Assembly: GCA_030616195.1 (NCBI GenBank)
Contig: JAUWXW010000047.1
Coordinates: 1 to 9,305 of the forward strand
Direction: 5' to 3'
Source of the DNA: Chloroflexota bacterium
Lineage (GTDB): Bacteria; Chloroflexota; Dehalococcoidia; RBG-13-53-26
DNA length: 9,305 bases
Positions 1 through 6,953 of this stretch are shown here, one piece after another. Position 1 is the first letter of the stretch, and each line of letters begins with the position of its first letter. The position numbers were made by a program, and so were the translations under genes. The notes beneath the pieces were generated by a model. The model had not been told where the DNA came from and ran no database searches. It saw nothing but the letters and a program-made list of their open reading frames with translations.

Positions 1-6
1 GAAGGG

Positions 7-1218
7 ATGAACAAACTGGAGCAAATCGAGAAAATCGCTATTCTCTCGGCTTCCAAGATCGCTCTGGTGGTTATAGACGGTCTGGGCGGCTTGCCCCATC
101 CTGAGACCGGGAAGACAGAGCTGGAAACCGCCAGAACTCCTAATCTCGACCACCTGGCAGAGAAGGGGCTCTGCGGGCTTATTGAGCCACTCGGCCCTGG
201 ACTGACTCCGGGTCGCGGACCGGCTCACCTGGCCCTTTTCGGCTACGACCCTTTCCAATTTACCATTGGAAGGGGCATTCTGGAGGCCTTAGGTATCGAC
301 TTTGCCCTTCAGGAAGGGGATGTGGCAGCTAGAGGAAATTTCTGTACTGTAGATAGTGAAGGTGTCCTCCTGGACCGCCGCGCCGGCCGCATCTCTACCC
401 AAGAATGCGCCAGGTTATGTGAACAATTGGGTCAGATTAAAGTAGGCGAGGTCCAACCGCTCGTTTCCCCGGTTAGGGGGCATCGCTTCCTAGTGGTTTT
501 TCGAGGCAACAACCTGTATCCTGATGTCAGTGATTCTGACCCAAACCAGGTGGGCCTGAAGCCCAACGAGGTTATTGCTCTTTCACCTGAAGCAAAGAAA
601 ACCGCTGCCCTGGCTGCCGAGTGGGTGTCCAAGGCAAGGGATATCATGGCGAATTCATATCCGGCCAACATGGTCCTGCTGCGCGGCTTTTCCCAGCGCC
701 CTTCTTTCCCCAGCATGAGCCAGGTATATAAGCTAAATCCGGTGGCTATTGCCACCTATCCCATGTATCGCGGGCTAGCTAGAGTGGTCGGGATGGAAGT
801 GGCAGACGTAGACAGTGGCAGCTCTATAGAACAGGAATTTGCTGTTCTGGCTCAGCACTATGCCAGCTACGATTTCTTTTTCCTTCATGTCAAGGAGGGT
901 GATGCTGCCGGTGAAGACGGCGATTTCGGCGAGAAGGTCCGGGTTATAGAACAAGTCGACGCCGCTGTGTCTCGGCTAACAGACCTCCAACCAGACGTAA
1001 TTGTAGTCACTGGAGATCACTCTACCCCTGCTTTGCTGAAGGCTCATAGCTGGCATCCTGTGCCCTTCCTGTTGTTCTCCCGGTGGTGTCGAACCGATGA
1101 TGTGACTGAGTTCTCTGAGCGAGCCTGCGCTAAGGGTGCTCTGGGAAGGTTACCCGCCTTGGAGGTCATGCCTCTTGCCTTAGCTAATGCCCTGAAGCTC
1201 ACCAAATTCGGTGCCTGA
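7..1218 (+). CDS. apgM: 2,3-bisphosphoglycerate-independent phosphoglycerate mutase, archaeal type (ApgM)
   Basis: Interconverts 3- and 2-phosphoglycerate in cytosolic glycolysis/gluconeogenesis; belongs to the alkaline phosphatase-like metalloenzyme superfamily. The 403 residues match the family's usual length of about 400. Visible motifs are the N-terminal metal-binding VVIDGLGG (D24), TARTPNLD (42-49), the AHLALFGYDP block (73-82), IGRGILEALG (87-96), AARGNF (107-112), HVKEGDAAGEDGDF (294-307), VTGDHSTP (334-341) and HSWHPVP (347-353). One oddity: in the TPGxGPAHL motif, where the family normally has the nucleophilic serine four residues before His74, this protein has Arg70 (codon CGC at 214-216). 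Either the sequence carries a single-base change or error (AGC to CGC) or this copy is catalytically altered. Only six bases precede the ATG, ending GAAGGG, which may be part of the ribosome binding site. tpiA, the other glycolytic gene, follows downstream. Identification is firm; activity is less certain. Confidence 0.93.
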   Translation: MNKLEQIEKIAILSASKIALVVIDGLGGLPHPETGKTELETARTPNLDHLAEKGLCGLIEPLGPGLTPGRGPAHLALFGYDPFQFTIGRGILEALGIDFALQEGDVAARGNFCTVDSEGVLLDRRAGRISTQECARLCEQLGQIKVGEVQPLVSPVRGHRFLVVFRGNNLYPDVSDSDPNQVGLKPNEVIALSPEAKKTAALAAEWVSKARDIMANSYPANMVLLRGFSQRPSFPSMSQVYKLNPVAIATYPMYRGLARVVGMEVADVDSGSSIEQEFAVLAQHYASYDFFFLHVKEGDAAGEDGDFGEKVRVIEQVDAAVSRLTDLQPDVIVVTGDHSTPALLKAHSWHPVPFLLFSRWCRTDDVTEFSERACAKGALGRLPALEVMPLALANALKLTKFGA

Positions 1219-1229
1219 GGAGGCCCTAT

Positions 1230-1310
1230 ATGCGCGTACCGATAATCGCCGGCAACTGGAAGATGAACACTAATATTGAACAAGCTAGCGTAGCGATCGA
1301 AATGGGCTAA
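1230..1310 (+). pseudogene. Truncated duplicate of the tpiA 5' end (26 codons)
   Basis: The first 18 codons encode the start of triosephosphate isomerase (MRVPIIAGNWKMNTNIEQ), nearly identical to the intact tpiA at 1826. There are five base differences over about 56 bases, four of them synonymous, and a perfect 34-base match at 1237-1270 versus 1833-1866. After that the similarity fades (EQASVAIEMG versus EQAVELVQEMK) and the frame ends at TAA 1308-1310. It keeps its own AGGAGG ribosome binding site just after the apgM stop, so a 26-residue peptide could still be translated. It occupies the place directly after apgM where tpiA itself would be expected. I infer that it is the remnant of the original tpiA start, displaced by arrival of hicBA together with a new tpiA 5' end. 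It contains Asn9 and Lys11 of TIM but cannot be active alone. Confidence 0.85.
1237..1270 (+). repeat. Direct repeat, copy 1 (tpiA 5' end)
   Basis: Thirty-four bases, from TACCGATAATCG to GATGAACAC, recur without mismatch at 1833-1866 in the same orientation and frame. The two copies flank hicBA and are 596 bases apart. Confidence 0.95.
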
Positions 1311-1323
1311 TCGGAGGTGGGTA

Positions 1324-1575
1324 ATGAAAAGGCAAAATTTGCTTACTTACACAGTGTTTTTTGAGCCAGCCCCAGAAGGAGGATACACAGTCACTGTTCC
1401 TGCGCTCCCCGGCTGCGTTACCGAAGGAGATACGTTAGAGGAAGCGAGAGAGATGGCTACCGACGCCATCAAGTGCTATTGCGAAAGCCTCCTTGAAGAC
1501 GGTGAACCGTTGCCACTAGACGTGGAGTTGCCTGAACCAGTAAAGGAGAAGCTCCAGGTAGCGCTTGGGAAATAA
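1324..1575 (+). CDS. hicB: HicB-type antitoxin
   Basis: Predicted antitoxin that binds and neutralises the HicA mRNA interferase encoded next. The 83 residues show the HicB partial RNase H-like fold signature: a first beta strand (LLTYTVFFEP, 6-15), GGYTVTVPALPGCVTEGDTLEEA (19-41), then the AREMATDAIKCYCESLLEDGEPLP helix and turn (41-64). The protein ends soon after, so it seems to lack the C-terminal ribbon-helix-helix or helix-turn-helix DNA-binding domain of longer HicB proteins, and autorepression by HicB is doubtful. The start is supported by GGAGGT at 1313-1318 ahead of the ATG. Gene order is antitoxin then toxin, overlapping one base (TAATG). I see no convincing promoter in 1219-1323, so expression probably depends on the apgM operon transcript. 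Confidence 0.88.
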   Translation: MKRQNLLTYTVFFEPAPEGGYTVTVPALPGCVTEGDTLEEAREMATDAIKCYCESLLEDGEPLPLDVELPEPVKEKLQVALGK

Positions 1576-1805
1576 TGTCCGATGGTATTCCGGCTGTCAA
1601 GCCTGAAGCGCTCGTGAGAGCTCTGACAAGGGCCGGTTTTTATGTCCATCATCAGACTGGCAGCCATGTGGCCATGAGGCATACGGAGGACAGGACCAAA
1701 AGGGTGACTATCCCTCGACATAGGAGGGATCTCAAGAAAGGAACTTTGGCGAACATCCTAAAGCAAGCAGGAATAACAATCGAAGAACTGAAAGGATTCA
1801 TCTAG
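1575..1805 (+). CDS. hicA: HicA-type toxin, mRNA interferase
   Basis: Predicted small RNA-binding ribonuclease of a type II toxin-antitoxin system, thought to cleave mRNA when free of HicB. The 76 residues match the usual HicA size. The double-stranded-RNA-binding-like fold signature is complete: ALVRALTRAGFYVHHQTGSH (12-31) with the catalytic histidine H31 in GSH, then VAMRH, and the VTIPRHRRDLKKGTLANILKQAGI block (44-67). Its ATG overlaps the hicB stop by one base, so translation should be coupled to the antitoxin. The reading frame looks intact. It ends 20 bases before the tpiA ATG, placing a toxin immediately upstream of a central glycolytic gene. Confidence 0.9.
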   Translation: MSDGIPAVKPEALVRALTRAGFYVHHQTGSHVAMRHTEDRTKRVTIPRHRRDLKKGTLANILKQAGITIEELKGFI

Positions 1806-1825
1806 ACTCCCAGGAGGTCAACCAT

Positions 1826-2584
1826 ATGCGTCTACCGATAATCGCCGGCAACTGGAAGATGAACACCAATATTGAGCAGGCGGTTGAGCTTGTACAGGAA
1901 ATGAAGGAAAGATTAGATGGAATAGAGAGCGTAGAAAAGGTCCTTTGCCCCCCTTTTGTCTCTCTTAGCGCGGTCAGCGGGCTCATAGCTGGTTCCTCTA
2001 TAAAACTGGGAGCCCAGAACCTCTACTTTGAGGAGAAAGGCGCCTATACCGGTGAGGTCTCTCCCCTGATGCTAGCTGGTTTGTGCCAGTATGTCATCAT
2101 AGGTCATTCCGAGAGGCGGCACTACTTCGGGGAGACGGATGAAATGGTTAACAGGAAGGTCAAAGCAGCACTGAAGGCTGGTCTTAAGCCTATCTTGTGT
2201 GTCGGCGAGCGATTGGAGGAAAACGAAGCGGGCAAAACAGAGGAAGTAGTCACCCGGCAAGCTAAGGGAGCCCTGGTTGGTATTGACTCGCCACACGAAC
2301 TAGTCGTTGCCTACGAGCCAGTCTGGGCTATTGGCACCGGCAAGGCGGCTACCGGCGACCAGGCTAATGCCACCATTGGCCTCATCCGACATGTCATCTC
2401 CCAGTTGTACGGCGAACAGTTTGCCCAAAACCTGCGCCTTCAATATGGCGGTAGCGTTACCAGTGCTAACATTGCCGAGTTCATATGCCGGCGGGAGATT
2501 GATGGCGCTTTGGTCGGCGGGGCCAGTCTCAAAGCGGCCGAATTTCTCAGCATTGTGGAACAAACAGCTGATGCGAAGAGATAA
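1826..2584 (+). CDS. tpiA: Triosephosphate isomerase
   Basis: Interconverts dihydroxyacetone phosphate and glyceraldehyde 3-phosphate in the cytosol. It is a full-length TIM barrel of 252 residues. Catalytic residues are all present: N9 and K11 in AGNWKMN, H94 in GHSERR, E164 in AYEPVWAIGTG with the mobile phosphate-gripping loop right after it, and the phosphate-binding YGGSV (207-211) and GALVGGASL (227-235) loops. The start is set by AGGAGG eight bases before the ATG. The first 18 codons are duplicated upstream at 1230. The stop overlaps the miaA start (TAATG), so the two are probably coupled. The gene is functional by sequence. The duplicated start suggests its 5' part came in with hicBA, from a related but not identical allele. 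Confidence 0.97.
   Translation: MRLPIIAGNWKMNTNIEQAVELVQEMKERLDGIESVEKVLCPPFVSLSAVSGLIAGSSIKLGAQNLYFEEKGAYTGEVSPLMLAGLCQYVIIGHSERRHYFGETDEMVNRKVKAALKAGLKPILCVGERLEENEAGKTEEVVTRQAKGALVGIDSPHELVVAYEPVWAIGTGKAATGDQANATIGLIRHVISQLYGEQFAQNLRLQYGGSVTSANIAEFICRREIDGALVGGASLKAAEFLSIVEQTADAKR
1833..1866 (+). repeat. Direct repeat, copy 2 (inside intact tpiA)
   Basis: Codons 3-14 of the intact tpiA, identical over 34 bases to 1237-1270. Flanking bases differ mostly at synonymous third positions, which argues for two diverged tpiA alleles rather than a very recent slip duplication. Confidence 0.95.
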
Positions 2585-3501
2585 TGAGTCGGGTTATTGG
2601 CATCGTGGGGCCTACTGCGGTAGGAAAGAGCAAGCTGGCTCTTTCGCTTGCCCAGGCCTTCGATGGCGAGATTGTCAATGCTGACAGCCGTCAAGTCTAC
2701 CGCTATATGGACATCGGCACTGCCAAGCCGAGCCTCGAGGAGCGGCGCTCTGTCCCCCACCATCTCATCGACATAGTCGAGCCCAACGAGACTTTCAGCC
2801 TCGCCCTTTATCAACCACTGGCCCATAAAGCAATCGAAGACATTCTGCGACGCGACAAACTCCCGCTGCTAGTGGGAGGTAGCGGCCTGTATGTGTGGTC
2901 GCTGATGGAGGGCTGGCGCATCCCCAAGGTCCCTCCCAATCCTCACTTTAGGCGCCAAATGGAGCAAAAAGCGGCCAAAGAAGGCGTTGGGTCATTGCAT
3001 TGCCAACTGCAACAGATTGATCCAGAGGCCGCCAAGAAGATAGATCCACGTAACGTGCGCCGAGTGATCAGGGCTCTTGAAGTGTATGAAGCAACACATA
3101 CCCCCTTCTCCCAGCTTCAGCGAAAGGAGCCTCCGCCCTTTGATACTCTGATCCTAGGACTGACCACCCAAAGAGATGAGTTGTACCGCAGAATCGAGGA
3201 TCGAGTTGACATAATGATAAAGCAGGGGCTGGTGGAAGAGGTGAGCAGTTTAGTCGAGAAAGGCTACGGACTTGATCTCCCTGCCATGTCCAGTGTGGGA
3301 TACAGACAGATTGGGCAGTTCCTCCAAGGTGAAATGGATCTCTCCGCGGCTATTCAGCAAATCAACTTTGAAACTCATCGCTTTGCTCGCCACCAGTACG
3401 CCTGGTTTCGTCTAAAGGATCCCAGGATTCGCTGGTTTGACATACAAGACGACATGGAAAAGAAAGTTATGTGCCTGCTAGGAGAAGAAACCAAGACATG
3501 A
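2584..3501 (+). CDS. miaA: tRNA dimethylallyltransferase (MiaA)
   Basis: Transfers a dimethylallyl group to N6 of A37, next to the anticodon of tRNAs reading codons that begin with U, the first step to the hypermodified base. The 305 residues match the family. The P-loop GPTAVGKS is at 9-16, DSRQVYRYMDIGTAKP at 34-49, HHLIDIVEPNETFSLA at 59-74 and GGSGLYVWSLMEGW follows at about 98-111. DPRNVRRVIRALEVYEATHTP is the tRNA-contact region, and the C-terminal ETHRFARHQYAWFR block is also present. The start overlaps the tpiA stop by one base (TAATG) and the stop overlaps the next ATG (ATGA), so it sits in the middle of a coupled operon. A tRNA-Ser(UGA), the type of tRNA MiaA modifies, lies at 7043-7130 in the same window. 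Confidence 0.97.
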   Translation: MSRVIGIVGPTAVGKSKLALSLAQAFDGEIVNADSRQVYRYMDIGTAKPSLEERRSVPHHLIDIVEPNETFSLALYQPLAHKAIEDILRRDKLPLLVGGSGLYVWSLMEGWRIPKVPPNPHFRRQMEQKAAKEGVGSLHCQLQQIDPEAAKKIDPRNVRRVIRALEVYEATHTPFSQLQRKEPPPFDTLILGLTTQRDELYRRIEDRVDIMIKQGLVEEVSSLVEKGYGLDLPAMSSVGYRQIGQFLQGEMDLSAAIQQINFETHRFARHQYAWFRLKDPRIRWFDIQDDMEKKVMCLLGEETKT

Positions 3502-4646
3502 GCAAGAAGGTCTTCATCATAATCCTTCTAATCCTTATTTCCCTCACTTCTGTCTCCTGCCACCAAGAAGCCCCTCAGGAGGTTACCCGTGTCGATGGAT
3601 TTAAGGTCATCTTATATGAGCCTGAGGTCGAATTCCCCGACTCGATCAGCTTCGATATAGAGGTGGAGGGCGAAGCCGACATCTGTGAGATTGCTCTTCA
3701 CTACCAAATAGACAAATTGACCCCTATTCCGGTTACCAGCATAGCCTTTCCCTCCTTCGAAACAGCCCCGGAGATAAAGGCCAGTTGGAAATGGGACATG
3801 AAGAAAACCGGCGGACTACCCCCAGGCGCCAGGCTAAGATATTGGTGGTCGATAGAGGACGTTGAGGGGAACAGCGCTGAAACGGATGTGGCCAATCTCA
3901 GTTTTCATGATCGGCGTCATTCCTGGCAAAGCCTCGCTGGCGACAAGATGGACCTGTTCTGGTATCGGGGCGGCGATTCCTTTGGTCAAGAACTGCTGAC
4001 TGCTGCTGAAGAGGCACTGGATAGGCTGGCTACAGACGTCGGCGCTCAACTGGGGGAAAATGCCAGCATATACATCTATGCCAGCGCACAAGACCTGCGT
4101 GAAGCCCTGGTCTATCCTCAGGAATGGACAGGTGGCGTTGCCTATACTGAATATGGGACTATAGCCATCGGTATCTCTACAGATGGCCTCCACTGGGGGA
4201 AGAGGACCATAGCTCATGAACTGGCTCATCTGGTGATCCATCAGGTTATCTACAGCGGCCACGGGATCCAGTTGCCCACCTGGCTGGACGAGGGTTTGGC
4301 GATGTACGCCGAAGGAGAGTTGAGTGCTGAAATGAGGCTCACGTTGGAGGATGCAATCCATCAGGAGAAGCTCTTCTCAGTCAAGAGCCTCTCCGGTTCC
4401 TTCCCCGCCTTGCCTGAAGAAGCCTATCTCGCCTATGCCCAAAGCTACAGCCTGGTCGAATTCCTCCTGGAGGAGCAGGGCGGTAAAGCAATGATACTGG
4501 AACTGCTGAACGCTTTCAAAGAAGGTAGCGACTACGTTGAGGCTTTAGACCAGGTATATGCACTTACCATTGAGCAACTGGACGATCTATGGCGCCAGCA
4601 CGTTAGCTCGGCCTCTGAGTATACTACCCTGTCCCGCACAGGTTGA
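3498..4646 (+). CDS. Lipoprotein with gluzincin (peptidase MA-like) domain
   Basis: Predicted extracytoplasmic metallopeptidase-like lipoprotein of 382 residues. I chose the ATG at 3498 over a GTG at 3471 because it gives a clean signal peptide (MSKK, a hydrophobic stretch, then SVSC with lipidated C21), overlaps the miaA stop as ATGA, and has GGAGAAG about ten bases upstream. Residues 30-140 look beta-rich and may be an immunoglobulin-like domain. The C-terminal half carries HELAH (240-244) and, after a 20-residue gap, WLDEGLAMYAEGE with E265, the HExxH...E zinc-binding pattern of gluzincins such as Peptidase_MA_2. All three zinc ligands are present. Substrate is unknown. Its place before a peptide-binding lipoprotein fits extracellular peptide processing, but that link is inference. 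Confidence 0.85.
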   Translation: MSKKVFIIILLILISLTSVSCHQEAPQEVTRVDGFKVILYEPEVEFPDSISFDIEVEGEADICEIALHYQIDKLTPIPVTSIAFPSFETAPEIKASWKWDMKKTGGLPPGARLRYWWSIEDVEGNSAETDVANLSFHDRRHSWQSLAGDKMDLFWYRGGDSFGQELLTAAEEALDRLATDVGAQLGENASIYIYASAQDLREALVYPQEWTGGVAYTEYGTIAIGISTDGLHWGKRTIAHELAHLVIHQVIYSGHGIQLPTWLDEGLAMYAEGELSAEMRLTLEDAIHQEKLFSVKSLSGSFPALPEEAYLAYAQSYSLVEFLLEEQGGKAMILELLNAFKEGSDYVEALDQVYALTIEQLDDLWRQHVSSASEYTTLSRTG

Positions 4647-4657
4647 AAGAGTAGCGT

Positions 4658-6256
4658 ATGTGTAGGCTAAATTTGCGATCACTCCTGTTGATACTCTTGA
4701 TTGCCGCCTTGTGTTTCAACAGCGCCTGTGGTTTGTGGGACGGGCAAGACTCCCCATCAATCCCCCAAAAGAATACCCTAACCCTTGTTGACGCCGGCCC
4801 GATGACCCTCGACCCGGCAATCTCACAGGAGGTAAGCTCTCACTCCTACATCATGCAGATCTTCAGCGGGCTGGTTGCTCTGGATGAGAACATGGAGCCG
4901 GTAGGAGATATAGCTGAGCGGTGGGACATAAGTGACGATGGGGAAACCTACACCTTCCATCTGCGGCAAGACGTCAGCTTTCATGATGGGAAGAAGGTTA
5001 CTGCCACAGACTTCAAGTATTCCTGGAAGAGGGCCTGCCATCCTGAGACTGAGTCGCCTACTGCACCCACTTACCTCAACGACATTGTTGGTGTGAGCGA
5101 AATGCTGGCCGGTGAGACAGAAGCAATCGGGGGGGTCAAGGTTCTCGACGACTACACCCTACAGGTTACCATCGACGCCCCCAAAGCCTATTTCTTGGCC
5201 AAATTGACTTATCCGGTAGCCTTTGTGGTAGACGAAGTCAACGTAAAATCGGGCGAGGAGTGGTGGCGTGAGCCCAACGGTAGCGGTCCATTTAAACTAA
5301 AAGAGTGGAGAGAAGACGAGCTTGTCCTTCTGGAACGCAATGAGCTTTATTATGGGGATAAGGCTAAGTTGAGCTATGTTGCTTTTCTGCTCTGGGGAGG
5401 CGTGCCGATGCAGATGTACGAGACGGGCGAGATTGATGTCACCTATGTCTCCCTGAGTAATCTAGACCGTGTGACGGATGAGCGCAATCCCCTGCACCAG
5501 GAACTGGAGGTATTTCCTGAGCTAAGCCTGACCTATATCGGGCTAAACACCACAAAGCCTCCTTTCAACGACCCTAGGGTACGCCAGGCCTTCTGCCAGG
5601 CCGTAGATAAAGAGAGACTCGTAAGTCAGCTGCTTAAAGACTCGGTGATTCCAGCCGACGGCATTCTGCCACCGGGAATGCCAGGCTATAGCGGGGAGAT
5701 TCAAGGATTAGACTACGATCTGGAGCAGGCAATGACCCTGATTGCGGAGGCGGGGTATGCAGACGACGCCGGTGTCCCACCTGTTGCCTTTACTGTCCCT
5801 GGTGAGGGTGGCAATGTTCCCACCTGGCTGACGTCCATTCTGTGGCAGTGGAAGCAGGAGCTGGAAGTTGAAATCGAGGTGAGGCAACTTGAGTCTGAAG
5901 CCTATCTCTACCGGCTTGACGAGGAAATGGATGAGATGTTCTTCTTTGGCTGGGTGGCTGACTATCCTGACCCGCAGAACTTTTTGGAAGTTCTGTTTCA
6001 CAGCCAGACTGTGAACAATAAGGGCGAGTATAGCAACCCTGACGTTGACAGCCTGCTAGAGCAGGCAGCCGTGGAGCAGGACAGCAACACTCGCTTTGAG
6101 CTGTACCAGGAAGCAGAGCAACTGATCATCAGCGATGCTGCTTGCGTACCGCTTTGGTTTGGCAGGAACTACATATTGGTCAAGCCTTACGTCAACGGCT
6201 ATACCCTTAGTCCCCTGGGCATTCCTGTGTTGGCTAACGTGTCAGTCGAGGACTGA
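4658..6256 (+). CDS. ABC transporter substrate-binding lipoprotein, oligopeptide/dipeptide type (SBP family 5)
   Basis: Captures a solute, most likely peptides, outside the membrane for an OppA/DppA-type ABC importer. The 532 residues match the family. A hydrophobic signal (LRSLLLILLIAALCF) leads to NSAC with probable lipidated C24; Asn at -3 is a weak lipobox. The family signature lies at about 86-122: AERWDISDDGETYTFHLR, FHDGKKVTATDFKYS. Later typical blocks are NGSGPFKLKEW, YIGLNTTKPPFNDPRVRQAFCQAVDKERL, FFFGWVADYPDPQNFLE and the C-terminal CVPLWFGRNYILVKPYVNGY. No permease or ATPase gene follows, so it is an orphan binding protein here; partners must be elsewhere. It begins 11 bases after the preceding lipoprotein gene with only a weak GAAAGAG ribosome binding site. 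Ligand cannot be told from the sequence. Confidence 0.94.
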   Translation: MCRLNLRSLLLILLIAALCFNSACGLWDGQDSPSIPQKNTLTLVDAGPMTLDPAISQEVSSHSYIMQIFSGLVALDENMEPVGDIAERWDISDDGETYTFHLRQDVSFHDGKKVTATDFKYSWKRACHPETESPTAPTYLNDIVGVSEMLAGETEAIGGVKVLDDYTLQVTIDAPKAYFLAKLTYPVAFVVDEVNVKSGEEWWREPNGSGPFKLKEWREDELVLLERNELYYGDKAKLSYVAFLLWGGVPMQMYETGEIDVTYVSLSNLDRVTDERNPLHQELEVFPELSLTYIGLNTTKPPFNDPRVRQAFCQAVDKERLVSQLLKDSVIPADGILPPGMPGYSGEIQGLDYDLEQAMTLIAEAGYADDAGVPPVAFTVPGEGGNVPTWLTSILWQWKQELEVEIEVRQLESEAYLYRLDEEMDEMFFFGWVADYPDPQNFLEVLFHSQTVNNKGEYSNPDVDSLLEQAAVEQDSNTRFELYQEAEQLIISDAACVPLWFGRNYILVKPYVNGYTLSPLGIPVLANVSVED

Positions 6257-6337
6257 GGCAGGGGCTCTGAGGGGCACGGCAGATATGGCACCTCCGTCAC
6301 GGAAAACGACGCTCTCATTCACTCACATCGCAAGCTA

Positions 6338-6359
6338 GGGGCACGGTGCACCGTGCCCC
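6338..6359. repeat. REP-like perfect palindrome, copy 1
   Basis: Twenty-two-base perfect inverted repeat, GGGGCACGGTG followed by its complement. It lies in the last codons of the RAYT gene and encodes its GTVHRAP tail. It could fold as a strong hairpin and might end transcripts from either side, though no T-run follows. Confidence 0.88.
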
Positions 6360-6613
6360 CGAAACGAGTCGCGACATTTATTGGATTCTCTTCATCCGTC
6401 TCCCATCTCAACGGATTCTCACAAATATACTGACGAACCAGGTGTAATTCATCTTCACTACGAATGATATGTTCATAGTAATTTCGTTGCCAAACCGGTA
6501 ACCATGGGGTCTGGCGCGACCTATTGATCTGTCTAGTTACACTTGCCTTGTAACTGCGGACAATGGTAGGTACGGAACTGGAAACTGGTTTGCCAAATTG
6601 TTCCCACGTCTCC

Positions 6614-6641
6614 GTAGGGGCACGATGCATCGTGCCCCTAC
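6614..6641. repeat. REP-like perfect palindrome, copy 2 (inside RAYT coding region)
   Basis: Twenty-eight-base perfect palindrome with arm GTAGGGGCACGATG. It shares the GGGCACGRTG core with copies 1 and 3; the compensating A/T change at the centre keeps pairing perfect, which suggests the hairpin is selected. It falls in frame within the transposase, about eight residues after the HUH motif. Confidence 0.88.
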
Positions 6642-6933
6642 ACGCGTCGATCAACAGAATCGCATGTAGATGATTCGGCATCACTACGAATTCGTCTATT
6701 CTTACGCCACTGCGTATTTGCTCGGTCTTAATCCATTCACCGGACGCGACTTCGCCCCATTTATTCAAAATCATTTCGCCATCTACAATTTCTCCGAAAA
6801 CACACTGTCGGCCATAGGCACATATGGTGATGAAATATGCGCCTGGCTCTGTGTAATCGTATTCGGGTAATCGGATTGAACGCCTATGATATGTCTTGAT
6901 GTTATGGGATAACCGCATACCCACCTCTGGCAT

Positions 6934-6953
6934 GGGCACGGTGCACCGTGCCC
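6934..6953. repeat. REP-like perfect palindrome, copy 3 (upstream of RAYT)
   Basis: Twenty-base perfect palindrome GGGCACGGTG plus its complement, 16 bases upstream of the chosen RAYT start. With copy 1 it brackets the transposase gene. Its right side (6947-6967) repeats exactly the 21 bases to the right of copy 2 (6631-6651). Confidence 0.87.

Larger units (their letters stand above)
6319..6918 (-). mobile_element. REP-associated tyrosine transposase (RAYT, Y1_Tnp/HUH)
   Basis: Single-strand DNA transposase-like protein related to IS200/IS605 TnpA, known in other bacteria to associate with REP palindromes. From the ATG ending at 6918 it is 199 residues: RRSIRLPEYDYTEPGAYFITIC (12-33), FGEIVDGEMILNKWGEVASGEW (41-62), the HUH motif FVVMPNHLHAILLI (77-90, H83 and H85), the probable nucleophile in QRNYYEHIIR (Y147 or Y148) and the C-terminal RQYICENPLRW (162-172). 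An alternative ATG five codons upstream (6933) is possible. The open frame extends further upstream through the tRNA gene, which cannot be coding. Two palindromes lie within the gene: one follows the HUH motif and adds CRGTMHRAPT, the other forms the tail GGTVHRAPSLRCE. The frame stays open and the catalytic residues are present, so it may still be active. Confidence 0.85.

Noticed and set aside
3471..3497. GTG start nine codons earlier for the lipoprotein
   Set aside because: It would put charged residues before the signal peptide, overlap miaA by 31 bases and lack a well-placed ribosome binding site; the ATG at 3498 has both coupling (ATGA) and GGAGAAG.
6257..6337. Rho-independent terminator after the binding-protein gene
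   Set aside because: No stem followed by a T-run is visible; the nearby palindrome at 6338 has strong pairing but is followed by GAAACG.
6338..6953. CRISPR-like array from the repeated palindromes
   Set aside because: Only three copies at roughly 280-320-base intervals, lying within a transposase gene and with no spacer-sized gaps.
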